Positions 1-9,138 are shown, counted from the first letter of the stretch. The stretch is DNA of 64,000 bases from Pseudomonas beijingensis (GCF_030687295.1 NZ_CP117425.1:2794001-2858000); one strand, 5' to 3'. Numbers and translations are program-made. Notes: generated from the sequence alone by a model not told the origin.

Positions 1-1
1 C

Positions 2-445
2 CAGAACAGCGCCGAGCGTGACCTGCGCCTGGCGCCGGGCGAGTCCATGGACCTGGGGGGCTACCAGTTCGTGTTCGAGGGCGCCAAACATTTCGAGGGG
101 CCGAATTTCACGTCCGACAAGGGCACCGTACGGGTCATTCGCAACGGTCAGGAAATCACCGTACTGCATCCGGAAAAACGCCTCTACACCGTGCAGAACT
201 CGGTCATGACCGAAGCCGGGATCGATGCCGGTTTCACCCGCGACCTCTACGTGGCGCTGGGCGAATCCCTGGGTGATGGCGCGTGGGCGGTGCGGGTCCA
301 CGTCAAGCCGTTCGTGCGCTGGATCTGGTTCGGTGGCTTGCTCACCGGCCTGGGTGGGATGCTGGCGGCGCTGGATCGGCGTTATCGAGTCAAGGTGAAA
401 AACCGGGTGCGTGAAGCCCTGGGCGTGACGGGAGCCACTGCATGA
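2..445 (+). CDS. ccmF: CcmF, cytochrome c maturation haem lyase subunit (C-terminal part)
   Basis: Only the last 147 residues are in the window; the frame is open from base 2 and the gene begins upstream. CcmF is the inner-membrane component of the cytochrome c haem lyase, joining haem to apocytochrome c in the periplasm with CcmH and CcmI. The visible part is a periplasmic stretch (GGYQFVFEG, QNSVMTEAGID) followed by one membrane segment near the end (VRWIWFGGLLTGLGGMLAAL) and a basic cytoplasmic tail, as in the CcmF C-terminus. The stop overlaps the ccmG start (ATGA). The following ccmG, ccmH and ccmI confirm the call. Confidence 0.93.
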   Translation, partial: QNSAERDLRLAPGESMDLGGYQFVFEGAKHFEGPNFTSDKGTVRVIRNGQEITVLHPEKRLYTVQNSVMTEAGIDAGFTRDLYVALGESLGDGAWAVRVHVKPFVRWIWFGGLLTGLGGMLAALDRRYRVKVKNRVREALGVTGATA

Positions 446-978
446 AACGTTGGTTGATGGTGTTGCCGCTGGCGCTGTTCCTGTTGATGGCGGTGTTTTT
501 GTACCGGGGGCTGTATTTGAACCCGAGCGAATTGCCTTCGGCGATGATCGGCAAGCCGTTCCCGGAGTTTTCCCTGCCCTCGGTGCAAGGTGACAAGACC
601 CTGACCCGCGCCGACCTGCTGGGCAAGCCGGCGCTGGTCAACGTATGGGGCACCTGGTGCATCTCCTGCCGGGTCGAGCACCCGGTGCTGAACAAGCTGG
701 CCCAGAACGGCGTGGTGATTTACGGCGTCAATTACAAGGACGTCAATGCCGATGCCTTGAAGTGGCTGGCCGAGTTCCACAATCCGTATCAATTGGACAT
801 TCGTGACGAAGACGGCTCCCTGGGCCTGAATCTGGGCGTTTATGGCGCACCGGAAACCTTCTTCATCGATGCCAAGGGCGTGATCCGCGACAAGTTCGTC
901 GGTGTGATCGACGAACAGGTCTGGCGCGAGAAGTTGGCCGCCAAGTACCAGGCCCTGGTGGACGAGGCCAAGCCATGA
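442..978 (+). CDS. ccmG: CcmG/DsbE thiol:disulfide interchange protein
   Basis: A 178-residue membrane-anchored periplasmic thioredoxin that reduces the CXXCH cysteines of apocytochrome c or the CcmH disulfide before haem attachment. An N-terminal membrane anchor (about residues 4-22) precedes a thioredoxin fold with the active site WCISC (Cys73, Cys76) and the cis-proline segment GVYGAPETF near residue 137, both typical of DsbE. Length matches the family. It overlaps ccmF by 4 bases and ccmH by 4 bases, so translation is probably coupled. Confidence 0.95.
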   Translation: MKRWLMVLPLALFLLMAVFLYRGLYLNPSELPSAMIGKPFPEFSLPSVQGDKTLTRADLLGKPALVNVWGTWCISCRVEHPVLNKLAQNGVVIYGVNYKDVNADALKWLAEFHNPYQLDIRDEDGSLGLNLGVYGAPETFFIDAKGVIRDKFVGVIDEQVWREKLAAKYQALVDEAKP

Positions 979-1448
979 AGCGCTGGTTAGCCGCCGCCAT
1001 CCTCGGTTTGAGCCTGGTCGGTGTGGCGCAGGCCGCCATCGACACCTACGAATTTGCCAACGATGGCGAGCGCGAGCGGTTTCGCGAACTGACCAAGGAA
1101 CTGCGCTGCCCCAAGTGCCAGAACCAGGACATCGCCGACTCCAACGCCCCGATTGCCGCCGACCTGCGCAAGGAAATCTTTCGCATGCTCGGCGAGGGCA
1201 AGGACAACCAGCAGATCATCGACTTCATGGTCGATCGCTACGGTGAGTTCGTGCGCTACAACCCCGCCCTGTCCTCCAAGACCGCGCTGCTCTGGTTCGG
1301 CCCCGCCGGGCTGTTGCTTGGTGGTTTCGTGCTCATCGCGGTGATCGTCCGTCGGCGCCGGGTCCAGCGCACGGCCGCCCCGGACACGCTTTCTGTCGAA
1401 GAGCGCCAGCGCCTCGACCAACTGTTGGATAAAACCAAGCATGATTGA
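975..1448 (+). CDS. ccmH: CcmH cytochrome c maturation thiol reductase subunit
   Basis: A 157-residue protein with a signal peptide ending near VAQA-A (residue 20), the hallmark LRCPKCQNQ motif (Cys45, Cys48) that handles the apocytochrome c disulfide, and one C-terminal membrane segment (about residues 104-126) followed by arginines. This is the short CcmH form in which the TPR part is a separate gene (ccmI, next). The reading overlaps both neighbours, as in other Pseudomonas ccm operons. Confidence 0.95.
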   Translation: MKRWLAAAILGLSLVGVAQAAIDTYEFANDGERERFRELTKELRCPKCQNQDIADSNAPIAADLRKEIFRMLGEGKDNQQIIDFMVDRYGEFVRYNPALSSKTALLWFGPAGLLLGGFVLIAVIVRRRRVQRTAAPDTLSVEERQRLDQLLDKTKHD

Positions 1449-2644
1449 TTTCTGGCTCGCCGCAGGTCTGCTTCTTCTGGTTGCCCTGAGTTTTCTGTTG
1501 ATCCCTGTACTGCGTGGTCGTCGCGCTCAACGCGAGGAGGACCGCACCGCGCTTAACGTGGCGCTGTACCAGGAACGTGTCGCCGAGTTGCAGGCCGAGC
1601 GGGAGGAGGGCGTGCTCAACGCCGCGCAACTGGACACCGGTCGCGCCGAAGCCGCCCGTGAGCTGCTCGCCGACACCGAGGGCGCCGATGTGCCGCGCGA
1701 GTCCCGGTTGGGCAAGCCGTTGCCGTTGCTCGCCGCCGTGCTGGTGCCAGTGTTGGGCCTGGCGCTGTACCTGCATTTCGGTGCCAGTGACAAGGTCGAA
1801 CTGACCCGTGAATTCGCCCAGGCGCCGCAGTCGATGGAAGAGATGACCCTGCGCCTGGAGCGCGCGGTGGCGGCGCAGCCGGATAATGCCGAGGGCCTAT
1901 ATTTTCTCGGCCGCACCTACATGGCCCAGGATCGCCCGGCGGATGCGGCGAAGATCTTCGAACGCACCGTGGCGGTCGCCGGTCGCCAACCGGAACTGCT
2001 GGGCCAGTGGGCCCAGGCGCAGTATTTCGCCGATGGCAAGAAATGGTCGGATAAAGTCCAGGCCTTGACCGACGAAGCGCTGAAGCTCGATTCGAAGGAA
2101 GTCACCAGCCTCGGTCTGTTGGGCATCGCCGCGTTTGAAGGCGAGCGCTATCAGGACGCGATCGATTACTGGGGGCGCTTGCTCGCGCAACTGCCGGAAG
2201 GTGACAAATCCCGTGAGGCGCTGCAGGGCGGCATTACCCGTGCCACCGAGAAGCTGCAAGCCAGCGGCGGCAAAGTCGCCCAGGCCCCGGTGGCCAAGAC
2301 CGGAGCCCTGCTCAAGGTCCGCGTCGACCTGGCGCCGGCCCTCAAGGCCAAGGTGCAGCCGGGCGACAGCGTGTTCATCTTCGCCCGCGCCGTTTCCGGT
2401 CCGCCGGCACCGTTGGCCGCCAAACGCCTGACGGTGGCCGATCTGCCAGTCACGGTAGAACTGAGCGACGCGGACGCCATGATGCCGCAGTTGAAACTGT
2501 CGAACTTCCCCGAAGTCCAACTGATGGCGCGTATCTCCCGGGGCCGGTCAGCCGACCGCGGGTGAGTGGATCGGCCGCAGCCAGCCCCTGGCGAGCAGCA
2601 CCACGGCGCAACAGCAATTGACCATCGACAGCCCGGACAAATAA
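1441..2644 (+). CDS. ccmI: CcmI, cytochrome c maturation TPR chaperone (frameshifted near its end)
   Basis: CcmI binds apocytochrome c and delivers it to the haem lyase. The protein has an N-terminal membrane segment (residues 4-24), a cytoplasmic stretch, a second membrane segment (about 97-115) and a periplasmic TPR region ([21 protein letters not shown] and following), then a C-terminal beta-rich domain. As written, the frame ends at 2565 with the odd tail RGRSADRG. Removing one G from the GGGG run at 2540-2543 restores [20 protein letters not shown] and a stop at 2642-2644, 14 bases before the next gene. That tail looks like the normal end of Pseudomonas CcmI, so the gene is drawn to 2644. 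Either a sequence error or a real C-terminal change. Confidence 0.85.
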
Positions 2645-2658
2645 CAGGAATTCGCACC

Positions 2659-3067
2659 ATGACCGCCATCGCTCGTATCACCCTGCTCACGCTCGTCATG
2701 GGCCTGAGCGCTTGTGCGGTCCAGCGTCCGCCGGAGCCTTCGGCGCCGCTGCCACCCATTCCACCGTCGACCCCGACCACCAAGCCGACCCCGTCCACCC
2801 CGCCAGGCAAGCCGGTCATCCCGAACAAACCGTCCAAGCCGCTGCCGCGCACCTCCGCCAGTTTCGCCCCGCCACCGGGGGGCAACAGCCATTGGGACGC
2901 CAAGCTGGGGGTCTATGTGCTGGACAACCAGACGAACACGTTCTATCGCCAGCGGACCTATTACCGCTGGAACAACGGTTGGAGCCGTTCCGTCAGCCCG
3001 AATGGCCCATGGGGAAGACACCACCATCGAAGGCGTACCGGCAGGCTTGGGGCGGCAATTCCACTAA
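2659..3067 (+). CDS. small proline-rich lipoprotein (frameshifted)
   Basis: A short secreted protein of unknown function. It starts at ATG 2659 after an AACAGGA ribosome site, with a lipoprotein signal (LVMGLSAC, lipidated Cys19), a proline/lysine-rich linker (about 22-60), and a C-terminal region rich in Trp and Tyr ([24 protein letters not shown]). As written it reads through into the downstream REP repeat and stops only at 3279. Deleting one G from GGGG at 3011-3014 gives [20 protein letters not shown] and a stop at 3065-3067, before the repeat, which is the more credible end. It follows ccmI closely and may be co-transcribed, but no link to cytochrome maturation is visible. Confidence 0.65.
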
Positions 3068-3096
3068 GCACAGGCCCCTGGAGCCAGAGGGCATCC

Positions 3097-3182
3097 GTGG
3101 GAGCAAAGCTTGCTCGCGATAAAGGCGATGCGGTCTTTCAGAAATCGAGGCGCCTGTTTCGCGAGCAAGCTTTGCTCCCACA
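3097..3182. repeat. REP doublet (REPIN)
   Basis: Two inverted copies of a REP element (GTGGGAGCAAAGCTTGCTCG outward on each side) around a spacer of about 40 bases. The spacer is nearly the reverse complement of the one at 31821-31920. Confidence 0.9.
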
Positions 3183-3452
3183 GATAAATCCTTTTGCCAC
3201 ACTGGCGTTCGGCTCAACTTCATCAACCGGCCGGGCTTTTTTGTGTTTCCGGATATTCTTTGAACGAAATTTTCACTAAATCTTGCGGACAATCCCCCGC
3301 GCTCATATCGCCGCCGGTTATTTAATGGCAATGCCATAGCCGTTCGTGCAACATTTGCGCACTCGCGCAAGCCCCGGGCCAGGCTTTGGCCAATAGAGGG
3401 CGCGCCGTTGTTTCTCTTTTGTCACTTAACTCCAATAGGGTCCTTAAACGAC

Positions 3453-5546
3453 ATGGCAATCCCGGACGCCCTGAGTCAGCAGCGCACTACGCATCGCCTG
3501 CTGCAACCGACCGTCAAATCGCACCTGGCCTACACGTTGCTTTGTGCCCTGGTGATGATGGTCATGTTAAGCCTGGTGCGCGTGGCGCTGCTGGTCTACA
3601 ACCGCGAGATGATTCTCGACACCCCGGCCTCGACGTTCGTTGAAGCATTCGCCAACGGCCTGCGCTTCGACTTGCGCCTGGTGGTCTACCTCTGCATCCC
3701 GTTGCTGCTGGCGTTGTTCAGCGCAAGGGCCATGGCGGCCCGCGGTTTTTTTCGTTTCTGGCTGACCGTCACCTCCAGCATCGCGCTGTTCCTCGGCTTG
3801 ATGGAGATGGACTTCTATCGTGAATTCCACCAGCGCCTCAACGGCCTGGTCTTCCAGTATGTCAAGGAAGACCCGAAAACCGTGATGAGCATGCTCTGGT
3901 ACGGTTTCCCGGTGGTGCGCTACCTGCTGGCCTGGGTCGGCGGCACCCTCATCCTCGCCCTGGCGTTCAAGGGCGCCGACCGCGCCACTCGTCCCCGTGG
4001 GCCGTTCAGTGGCGGCACTATCGGCACCCGGCAGATCGCGCCGTGGTACGGGCGTGTCGCGGTGTTCATGGTTTGCCTGCTGGTGGCCGTGGCCGCTGCG
4101 CGCGGCACCCTGCGTCAAGGTCCGCCGCTGCGTTGGGGGGACGTCTACACCACCGATTCGAACTTCGCCAACCAGTTGGGCCTCAATGGCACGTTGTCGC
4201 TGGTGGCGGCGGCCAAGAGTCGGATGTCCGAAGACCGTGACAACATCTGGAAAGCGACCCTCGAGCAACCGCTGGCACAGCAGACCGTGCGTGACATGCT
4301 GGTGATGCCTGACGACAAACTCGTGGACACCGAGACAGCCGCCGTGCGCCGCGACTACACGCCGCCGGCGGACAAGACCCTGCCGATCAAGAACGTGGTC
4401 GTGATCCTCATGGAAAGCATGGCCGGTCACTCGGTGGGCGCCCTGGGCGCGCCGGGCAACATCACGCCTTACCTGGACAAACTGTCCAAGGAAGGCCTGC
4501 TGTTCGACCGTTTCTTCTCCAACGGCACCCACACCCACCAGGGCATGTTCGCCACCATGGCGTGCTTCCCGAACCTGCCGGGTTTCGAATACCTGATGCA
4601 GACGCCGGAGGGCAGCCACAAGCTGTCGGGCTTGCCGCAACTGCTCAGCGCCCGTGACTACGACGATGTGTATGTCTACAACGGCGATTTCGCCTGGGAC
4701 AACCAGTCGGGGTTCTTCAGCAGCCAGGGCATGACCAACTTCATCGGGCGTAACGACTTCGTGAACCCGGTGTTTTCCGATCCGACCTGGGGCGTGTCCG
4801 ACCAGGACATGTTCGACCGTGGCCTGATCGAGCTCAAGGCGCGGGAGAACGGCAAGCCGTTCTATGCCTTGTTGCAAACCCTGTCCAACCACACGCCCTA
4901 TGCGTTGCCGACACCATTGCCGGTGGAGCCGGTCACCGACCGTGGCAGCCTGAACGAACACTTGACGGCCATGCGCTACGCCGACTGGGCGCTGGGCCAG
5001 TTCTTCGAGAAAGCCCGCAAGGAGCCTTACTTCAAGGAAACCCTGTTCGTGGTGGTGGGTGACCATGGCTTTGGCAATGAGCGCCAGATCACCGAAATGG
5101 ACCTGGGCCGTTTCAACGTGCCGATGCTGTTGATCGGCCCGGGCATCCAGGAAAAATTCGGCCAGCGCAGCCACACCGTGGGTACCCAGGTCGACATCGT
5201 GCCGACCATCATGGGCCGCCTTGGTGGGCAGGTACGGAACCAGTGCTGGGGCCGGGACCTGTTGAACCTGCCGGAAGGCGACACCGGTTTTGGCGTGATC
5301 AAGCCGTCGGGCAGTGAACAGACGACGGCGATCATTCGCGACGACAAAATCCTGGTCCTGCCGAAGGAAAAGGAAATGCCGCCGAAGATGTACCGCTATG
5401 AACTGGGCACCAACCCCCATGCGCAAATCATCCCGGATGCGCCGGACACTGCCGAGATGAAACTCAAGCTCGAATCGTTCCTGCAAACCGCGACCAAAAG
5501 CCTGCTGGATAACACCGCCGGCGTCGTTGACGGCAAGCCGGACTGA
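3453..5546 (+). CDS. LTA synthase family sulfatase (membrane phosphoglycerol/phosphoethanolamine-type transferase)
   Basis: A 697-residue inner-membrane protein with five predicted membrane segments in the first ~200 residues and a periplasmic alkaline-phosphatase/sulfatase domain. The domain starts at VVVILMESMAGHSVGALG (metal-binding Glu), continues with SNGTHTHQGMFATMACFPNL (probable Thr nucleophile region) and ends with the metal-binding VVVGDHGFGNE. Such enzymes transfer phosphoglycerol or similar groups to envelope glycans or lipids; the substrate here cannot be told. The frame is open from 3408, but ATG 3453 gives the N-terminus expected for Pseudomonas homologues and has an AGGG sequence upstream. 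It stands alone, closed by a strong terminator. Confidence 0.85.
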   Translation: MAIPDALSQQRTTHRLLQPTVKSHLAYTLLCALVMMVMLSLVRVALLVYNREMILDTPASTFVEAFANGLRFDLRLVVYLCIPLLLALFSARAMAARGFFRFWLTVTSSIALFLGLMEMDFYREFHQRLNGLVFQYVKEDPKTVMSMLWYGFPVVRYLLAWVGGTLILALAFKGADRATRPRGPFSGGTIGTRQIAPWYGRVAVFMVCLLVAVAAARGTLRQGPPLRWGDVYTTDSNFANQLGLNGTLSLVAAAKSRMSEDRDNIWKATLEQPLAQQTVRDMLVMPDDKLVDTETAAVRRDYTPPADKTLPIKNVVVILMESMAGHSVGALGAPGNITPYLDKLSKEGLLFDRFFSNGTHTHQGMFATMACFPNLPGFEYLMQTPEGSHKLSGLPQLLSARDYDDVYVYNGDFAWDNQSGFFSSQGMTNFIGRNDFVNPVFSDPTWGVSDQDMFDRGLIELKARENGKPFYALLQTLSNHTPYALPTPLPVEPVTDRGSLNEHLTAMRYADWALGQFFEKARKEPYFKETLFVVVGDHGFGNERQITEMDLGRFNVPMLLIGPGIQEKFGQRSHTVGTQVDIVPTIMGRLGGQVRNQCWGRDLLNLPEGDTGFGVIKPSGSEQTTAIIRDDKILVLPKEKEMPPKMYRYELGTNPHAQIIPDAPDTAEMKLKLESFLQTATKSLLDNTAGVVDGKPD

Positions 5547-5560
5547 TAAACGGCGAGCAT

Positions 5561-5593
5561 AAAAAAGAGGCCTGCAAAGGCCTCTTTTTTTTT
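5561..5593 (+). terminator. rho-independent terminator of the sulfatase gene
   Basis: Inverted repeat AAAAGAGGCCT-GCAA-AGGCCTCTTTT followed by a T run, 14 bases after the sulfatase stop. It may also serve the convergent small gene on the other strand, because the A-rich left flank gives T residues on the minus strand. Confidence 0.9.
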
Positions 5594-5609
5594 GCGCTTA
5601 CTTAGTGGT

Positions 5610-5762
5610 TTATATCTTGCCCAGTAATAGCAGGACCAACAGCACCACCAACACTACACCAATGATACCGGACGGACCGTAACCCCAACTTCTGGAGTGC
5701 GGGAAGACCGGAAGACCACCGATCAGCAGGAGGATCAGGATGATGATAAGTATTGTGCCCAT
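5610..5762 (-). CDS. DUF3309-type 50-residue hydrophobic protein
   Basis: A short gene with start CAT at 5760-5762 (minus-strand ATG), ribosome site AAGGAAAT just upstream, and stop at 5610-5612. The product is two hydrophobic helices (TILIIILILLLIGGLPVFP and GVVLVVLLVLLLLGKI) joined by SRSWGYGPSG. This matches the layout of the DUF3309 family of tiny proteobacterial membrane proteins, whose function is unknown. The family assignment is from memory of the pattern; that the gene is real rests on the ribosome site, the amphipathic layout and the terminator beyond it. Confidence 0.75.
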   Translation of the reverse strand: MGTILIIILILLLIGGLPVFPHSRSWGYGPSGIIGVVLVVLLVLLLLGKI

Positions 5763-5991
5763 TGTAGATTTCCTTATTGGTCAGTTTTGGAGTGATGCAA
5801 CTTCCAACTACCAGCACGCATGCGTTAAATCCGGGCGGCTTCATATGTCCGACCGTAACGTCCGGTAAAAAATTCAAAGTTTTTATAGCGTCTGCGGTTT
5901 GCCCTTGCCATTCAGCAATCTGATGGAGCGTGGGTCCGGCAGGCGCCTTCGCTACACTCGGCCTATCTCTCCCGGAACAAGGCTGTTTGCT

Positions 5992-6807
5992 ATGCAAAAT
6001 CGCATGATGATCACTGGCGCCGGCTCCGGCCTGGGTCGCGAAATCGCGCTGCGCTGGGCCCGCGAGGGCTGGCAGCTGGCCTTATCGGATGTCAGCGAGC
6101 CAGGCCTTGTGGAAACGCTCAAGTTGGTGCGCGTTGCCGGTGGCGACGGCTTCATCCAGCGTTGTGATGTGCGCGACTACAGCCAATTGACGGCGTTTGC
6201 CCAGGCTTGCGAAGAAAAACTCGGCGGCATCGATGTCATCGTCAACAACGCCGGCGTTGCCTCGGGCGGGTTTTTCAGTGAACTCTCCCTGGAGGATTGG
6301 GACTGGCAGATTGCGATCAACCTGATGGGCGTGGTCAAGGGTTGCAAGGCGTTCCTGCCGCTGCTGGAAAAAAGCCGCGGCAAGATCATCAACATCGCCT
6401 CCATGGCCGCCTTGATGCAGGGGCCGGCCATGAGCAACTACAACGTGGCCAAGGCGGGCGTCGTGGCGTTGTCGGAAAGCCTGCTGGTGGAACTCGCGCA
6501 GCAGGAAGTCGGCGTACACGTGGTATGCCCGTCGTTCTTCCAGACCAATCTGCTGGACTCCTTCCGTGGCCCGACCCCGGCCATGAAAGCCCAGGTGGGC
6601 AAGTTGCTGGAAAGCTCACCGATCAGCGCCGCCGACATTGCCGACTACATTTATCAGCAGGTCGCCGAGGGTCAGTTCATGATCCTGCCCCATGAACAGG
6701 GGCGCATGGCGTGGGCCCTCAAGCAGAAAAACCCACAATTGCTGTACGACGAAATGACTGCCATGGCCGACAAGATGCGCGCCAAGGCCCGGCAGAACCT
6801 GAATTGA
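5992..6807 (+). CDS. SDR family NAD(P)-dependent oxidoreductase
   Basis: A 271-residue classical short-chain dehydrogenase. It has the dinucleotide-binding TGAGSGLG near residue 8, the structural NNAG (VIVNNAGVASGG), the catalytic Ser in NIASMAALMQG and the YNVAK catalytic Tyr/Lys. The C-terminal region is longer than in minimal SDRs. The frame is open from 5899, but ATG 5992 gives a normal Rossmann start. The substrate is unknown; the neighbour 57 bases downstream is a membrane protein with no obvious pathway link. Confidence 0.88.
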   Translation: MQNRMMITGAGSGLGREIALRWAREGWQLALSDVSEPGLVETLKLVRVAGGDGFIQRCDVRDYSQLTAFAQACEEKLGGIDVIVNNAGVASGGFFSELSLEDWDWQIAINLMGVVKGCKAFLPLLEKSRGKIINIASMAALMQGPAMSNYNVAKAGVVALSESLLVELAQQEVGVHVVCPSFFQTNLLDSFRGPTPAMKAQVGKLLESSPISAADIADYIYQQVAEGQFMILPHEQGRMAWALKQKNPQLLYDEMTAMADKMRAKARQNLN

Positions 6808-6864
6808 CCTGGCTGCTCGATGTCCTCAGGATGGCGCCATTCGGCCTTCCTGATGGACATCTGC

Positions 6865-7197
6865 ATGCTCAATTACCTGTGGTTTTTTCTCGCCGCGCTG
6901 TTTGAAATCGCCGGGTGCTACGCCTTCTGGATGTGGCTGCGCCAGGGCAAGAGCGCCTGGTGGATCGCCCCGGCGTTGCTCAGCCTGACGTTGTTCGCCC
7001 TGTTGCTGACCCGCATCGAAGCAACGTACGCCGGGCGCGCCTACGCCGCCTATGGCGGTATCTATATCATTGCCTCGATCGGCTGGCTGGCCGTGGTGGA
7101 GCGGGTCCGGCCACTGGGTTCCGACTGGGTTGGCGTGGCGCTTTGCGTGTTGGGGGCGAGCGTGATTCTATTCGGCCCGCGGTTCTCGGCGTCCTGA
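6865..7197 (+). CDS. UPF0060 (YnfA-like) small membrane protein
   Basis: A 110-residue protein with four membrane helices ([70 protein letters not shown]). It carries the family signatures [10 protein letters not shown] and AAYGGIYI of UPF0060. Its function is not established; the fold resembles small multidrug-resistance subunits. ATG 6865 was chosen because it matches the family N-terminus, although the frame is open from 6820. Confidence 0.9.
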   Translation: MLNYLWFFLAALFEIAGCYAFWMWLRQGKSAWWIAPALLSLTLFALLLTRIEATYAGRAYAAYGGIYIIASIGWLAVVERVRPLGSDWVGVALCVLGASVILFGPRFSAS

Positions 7198-7348
7198 AAT
7201 AACCTACGCTCCGGCAGGGTTTTGCAGGAAGTTTCCTTCAGTCGCAAGAACTTTGCTTGTAGGGCCTTACTGAATTCTCGCCGGTGTCTTGAGAACGGAA
7301 AGCAGGCCGGGCATGGTCAGGGTCCAGACATTCTTAAGGACAAGAACC

Positions 7349-7549
7349 ATGCTCGTATTAAGCCGCGCTGTGGGTGAGTTGATTTCCATCGGTGACGATA
7401 TTTCCGTCCGTGTGCTGTCGGTCAGCGGCACCACCGTGCGTTTTGGCGTGGAAGCGCCACGGCACGTCGATGTCCATCGCTCCGAAATCTATGAAAAGAT
7501 CCAGAGGAAAAAGGCCCACGCCGCCCGCAAGGCGTGTTCAGTCGAATAG
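7349..7549 (+). CDS. csrA: CsrA/RsmA-family translational regulator (RsmI-like paralogue)
   Basis: A 66-residue RNA-binding protein of the CsrA family, which binds GGA motifs in mRNA leaders and represses or activates translation. It keeps the N-terminal beta strand [28 protein letters not shown] and the RNA-contacting [10 protein letters not shown] with the conserved Arg. It differs from the main RsmA type (LTRRVGE, VRIGVNAP) and looks like the divergent paralogue that fluorescens-group strains carry in addition to RsmA and RsmE; that subtype call is inference. The start ATG 7349 has AAGGA 8 bases upstream. It ends 12 bases inside the convergent yheU-like gene. Confidence 0.85.
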   Translation: MLVLSRAVGELISIGDDISVRVLSVSGTTVRFGVEAPRHVDVHRSEIYEKIQRKKAHAARKACSVE

Positions 7550-7765
7550 GTGCTTGGGCACGTCGTGCTTGAGCATCAGTTGGCACTGTTCGCTTTCGGG
7601 GTCGAAGACAATCAGCGCCTGGCCTTTGGTCAGCGCTTGCCGGACCCGTAGAACCCGCGTTTCCAGGGGCGTGTCGTCACCGTTGTCGGTGCCGTCGCGG
7701 GTCACGAAATCCTCGATCAGGCGAGTGAGCGTGTCGACTTCGAGTTGGTCGTGGGGGATGAGCAT
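7538..7765 (-). CDS. YheU family (UPF0270) small protein
   Basis: A 75-residue protein beginning [20 protein letters not shown] and containing [18 protein letters not shown], the pattern of the YheU/UPF0270 family, whose function is unknown. Short, acidic, single-domain. It is convergent with the csrA-like gene and overlaps its last 12 bases, so the two transcripts run into each other. Confidence 0.87.
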   Translation of the reverse strand: MLIPHDQLEVDTLTRLIEDFVTRDGTDNGDDTPLETRVLRVRQALTKGQALIVFDPESEQCQLMLKHDVPKHLFD

Positions 7766-7853
7766 GGGGTACCTCGGCTAGACAATGGGGCGATGCTACG
7801 GCCAATGGGCTTTTGCGGCTAGCCTGGGTTTTGCGGTTGTTTGTCCGGGCCTC

Positions 7854-7920
7854 ATCGCGAGCAAGCTCGCTCCCACACGGCTTCAGTGGAGCCCTGTGGG
7901 AGCGAGCTTGCTCGCGATGG
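7854..7920. repeat. REP doublet, reversed arm order
   Basis: ATCGCGAGCAAGCTCGCTCC, about 20 bases of spacer, then the inverted copy ending GCTTGCTCGCGAT. The arms face the other way compared with most doublets in this window. It lies between yheU and the M42 peptidase gene. Confidence 0.88.
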
Positions 7921-7947
7921 CGATATTCCAGGCAGTGAAAGGCTGGA

Positions 7948-9138
7948 TCAGCTATCCGACCGCTGCCCCACCAGGCTATCCACCGACGGCACCCGGGTAT
8001 CGCTTTCCATCTGTGCATCGTGCTCGATCTGGTGACTGAAGCGGTCCAGGGAGCCTTGGGCCGGTTGCGCGTCGCTGGCGAATACCGGTGGGCTGAGGAT
8101 GTAGGCGCCGAGCAGGCGGCTGAGGGCGGCCAGACTGTCGATGTGGGTGCGTTCGTAGCCATGGGTGGCGTCGCAGCCGAAGGCGAGCAGGGCGGTACGG
8201 ATATCGTGGCCGGCGGTGATGGCCGAATGCGCGTCGCTGAAGTAGTAGCGGAACAGGTCGCGGCGTGCCGAGATGTCGTTTTCCTTGGCCAGTTTCAGCA
8301 AGTGCCGCGACAGGTGATAGTCGTAGGGGCCTCCGGAGTCCTGCATCGCCACGCTGACTGAATGCTCGCTCGAGTGCTGGCCGGGGGCGACGGGTGCGAT
8401 ATCGATGCCGACGAATTCGCTGACGTCCCAGGGCAGCGCGGCCGCGGCGCCGCTGCCGGTTTCCTCGGTGATGGTGAACAGCGGGTGACAATCGATCAGC
8501 AGCTCTTCGCCGCTGTCGACAATCGCCTTGAGCGCCGCCAGCAGCGCCGCGACCCCGGCCTTGTCGTCCAGGTGCCGGGCGCTGATGTGGCCGCTTTCGG
8601 TGAATTCCGGCAGGGGATCGAAAGCGACGTAATCGCCGATGCCCACCCCCAGGGTTTCGCAATCGGCACGGGTGGCGCAATAGGCGTCCAGGCGCAATTC
8701 GATGTGGTCCCAACTGATGGGCATTTCATCCACTGCGGTGTTGAACGCGTGCCCGGACGCCATCAATGGCAGCACGCTGCCACGAATCACGCCGGTGTCG
8801 GTGAACAGGCTGACCCGACTGCCTTCGGCAAACCGGCTGGACCAGCAACCCACCGGGGCCAAGGTCAGGCGCCCGTTGTCCTTGATGGCCCGCACTGCGG
8901 CGCCGATGGTATCCAAGTGTGCCGACACGGCCCGGTCGGGGCTGCTCTTGCGGCCCTTGAGCGTGGCGCGGATCGTGCCGCGACGGGTCATTTCGAACGC
9001 GATACCCAGCTCCTCGAGCCGCTCGGCGACGTAGCGCACGATAGTGTCGGTAAAGCCGGTCGGGCTGGGAATGGCGAGCATTTCCAGCAGGACTTTCTGC
9101 AGGTATTCGAGATCCGGTTCTGGAATTTTACTGATCAT
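7948..9138 (-). CDS. M42 family metallopeptidase of the NAGGN osmoprotectant system
   Basis: A 396-residue metallo-aminopeptidase-like protein. Metal-site motifs are visible: AVSAHLDTIG, ARHLDDKAG (bridging Asp), TITEETGSG (catalytic Glu-Glu), FVGIDIAPV and the late DATHGYERTH His. M42 members with this context are found with the two N-acetylglutaminylglutamine amide (NAGGN) genes and are thought to act in turnover or processing of the dipeptide osmolyte; that role is inference from linkage. It is the last gene of the minus-strand cluster, separated from the synthetase gene by about 200 bases that hold a REP doublet, so its expression may be lowered or uncoupled there. Confidence 0.88.
   Translation of the reverse strand: MISKIPEPDLEYLQKVLLEMLAIPSPTGFTDTIVRYVAERLEELGIAFEMTRRGTIRATLKGRKSSPDRAVSAHLDTIGAAVRAIKDNGRLTLAPVGCWSSRFAEGSRVSLFTDTGVIRGSVLPLMASGHAFNTAVDEMPISWDHIELRLDAYCATRADCETLGVGIGDYVAFDPLPEFTESGHISARHLDDKAGVAALLAALKAIVDSGEELLIDCHPLFTITEETGSGAAAALPWDVSEFVGIDIAPVAPGQHSSEHSVSVAMQDSGGPYDYHLSRHLLKLAKENDISARRDLFRYYFSDAHSAITAGHDIRTALLAFGCDATHGYERTHIDSLAALSRLLGAYILSPPVFASDAQPAQGSLDRFSHQIEHDAQMESDTRVPSVDSLVGQRSDS

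Noticed and set aside
3567..5486. 639-codon antisense frame opposite the LTA-synthase-like gene
   Set aside because: Shadow of the coding strand with biased Arg/His/Gln composition.
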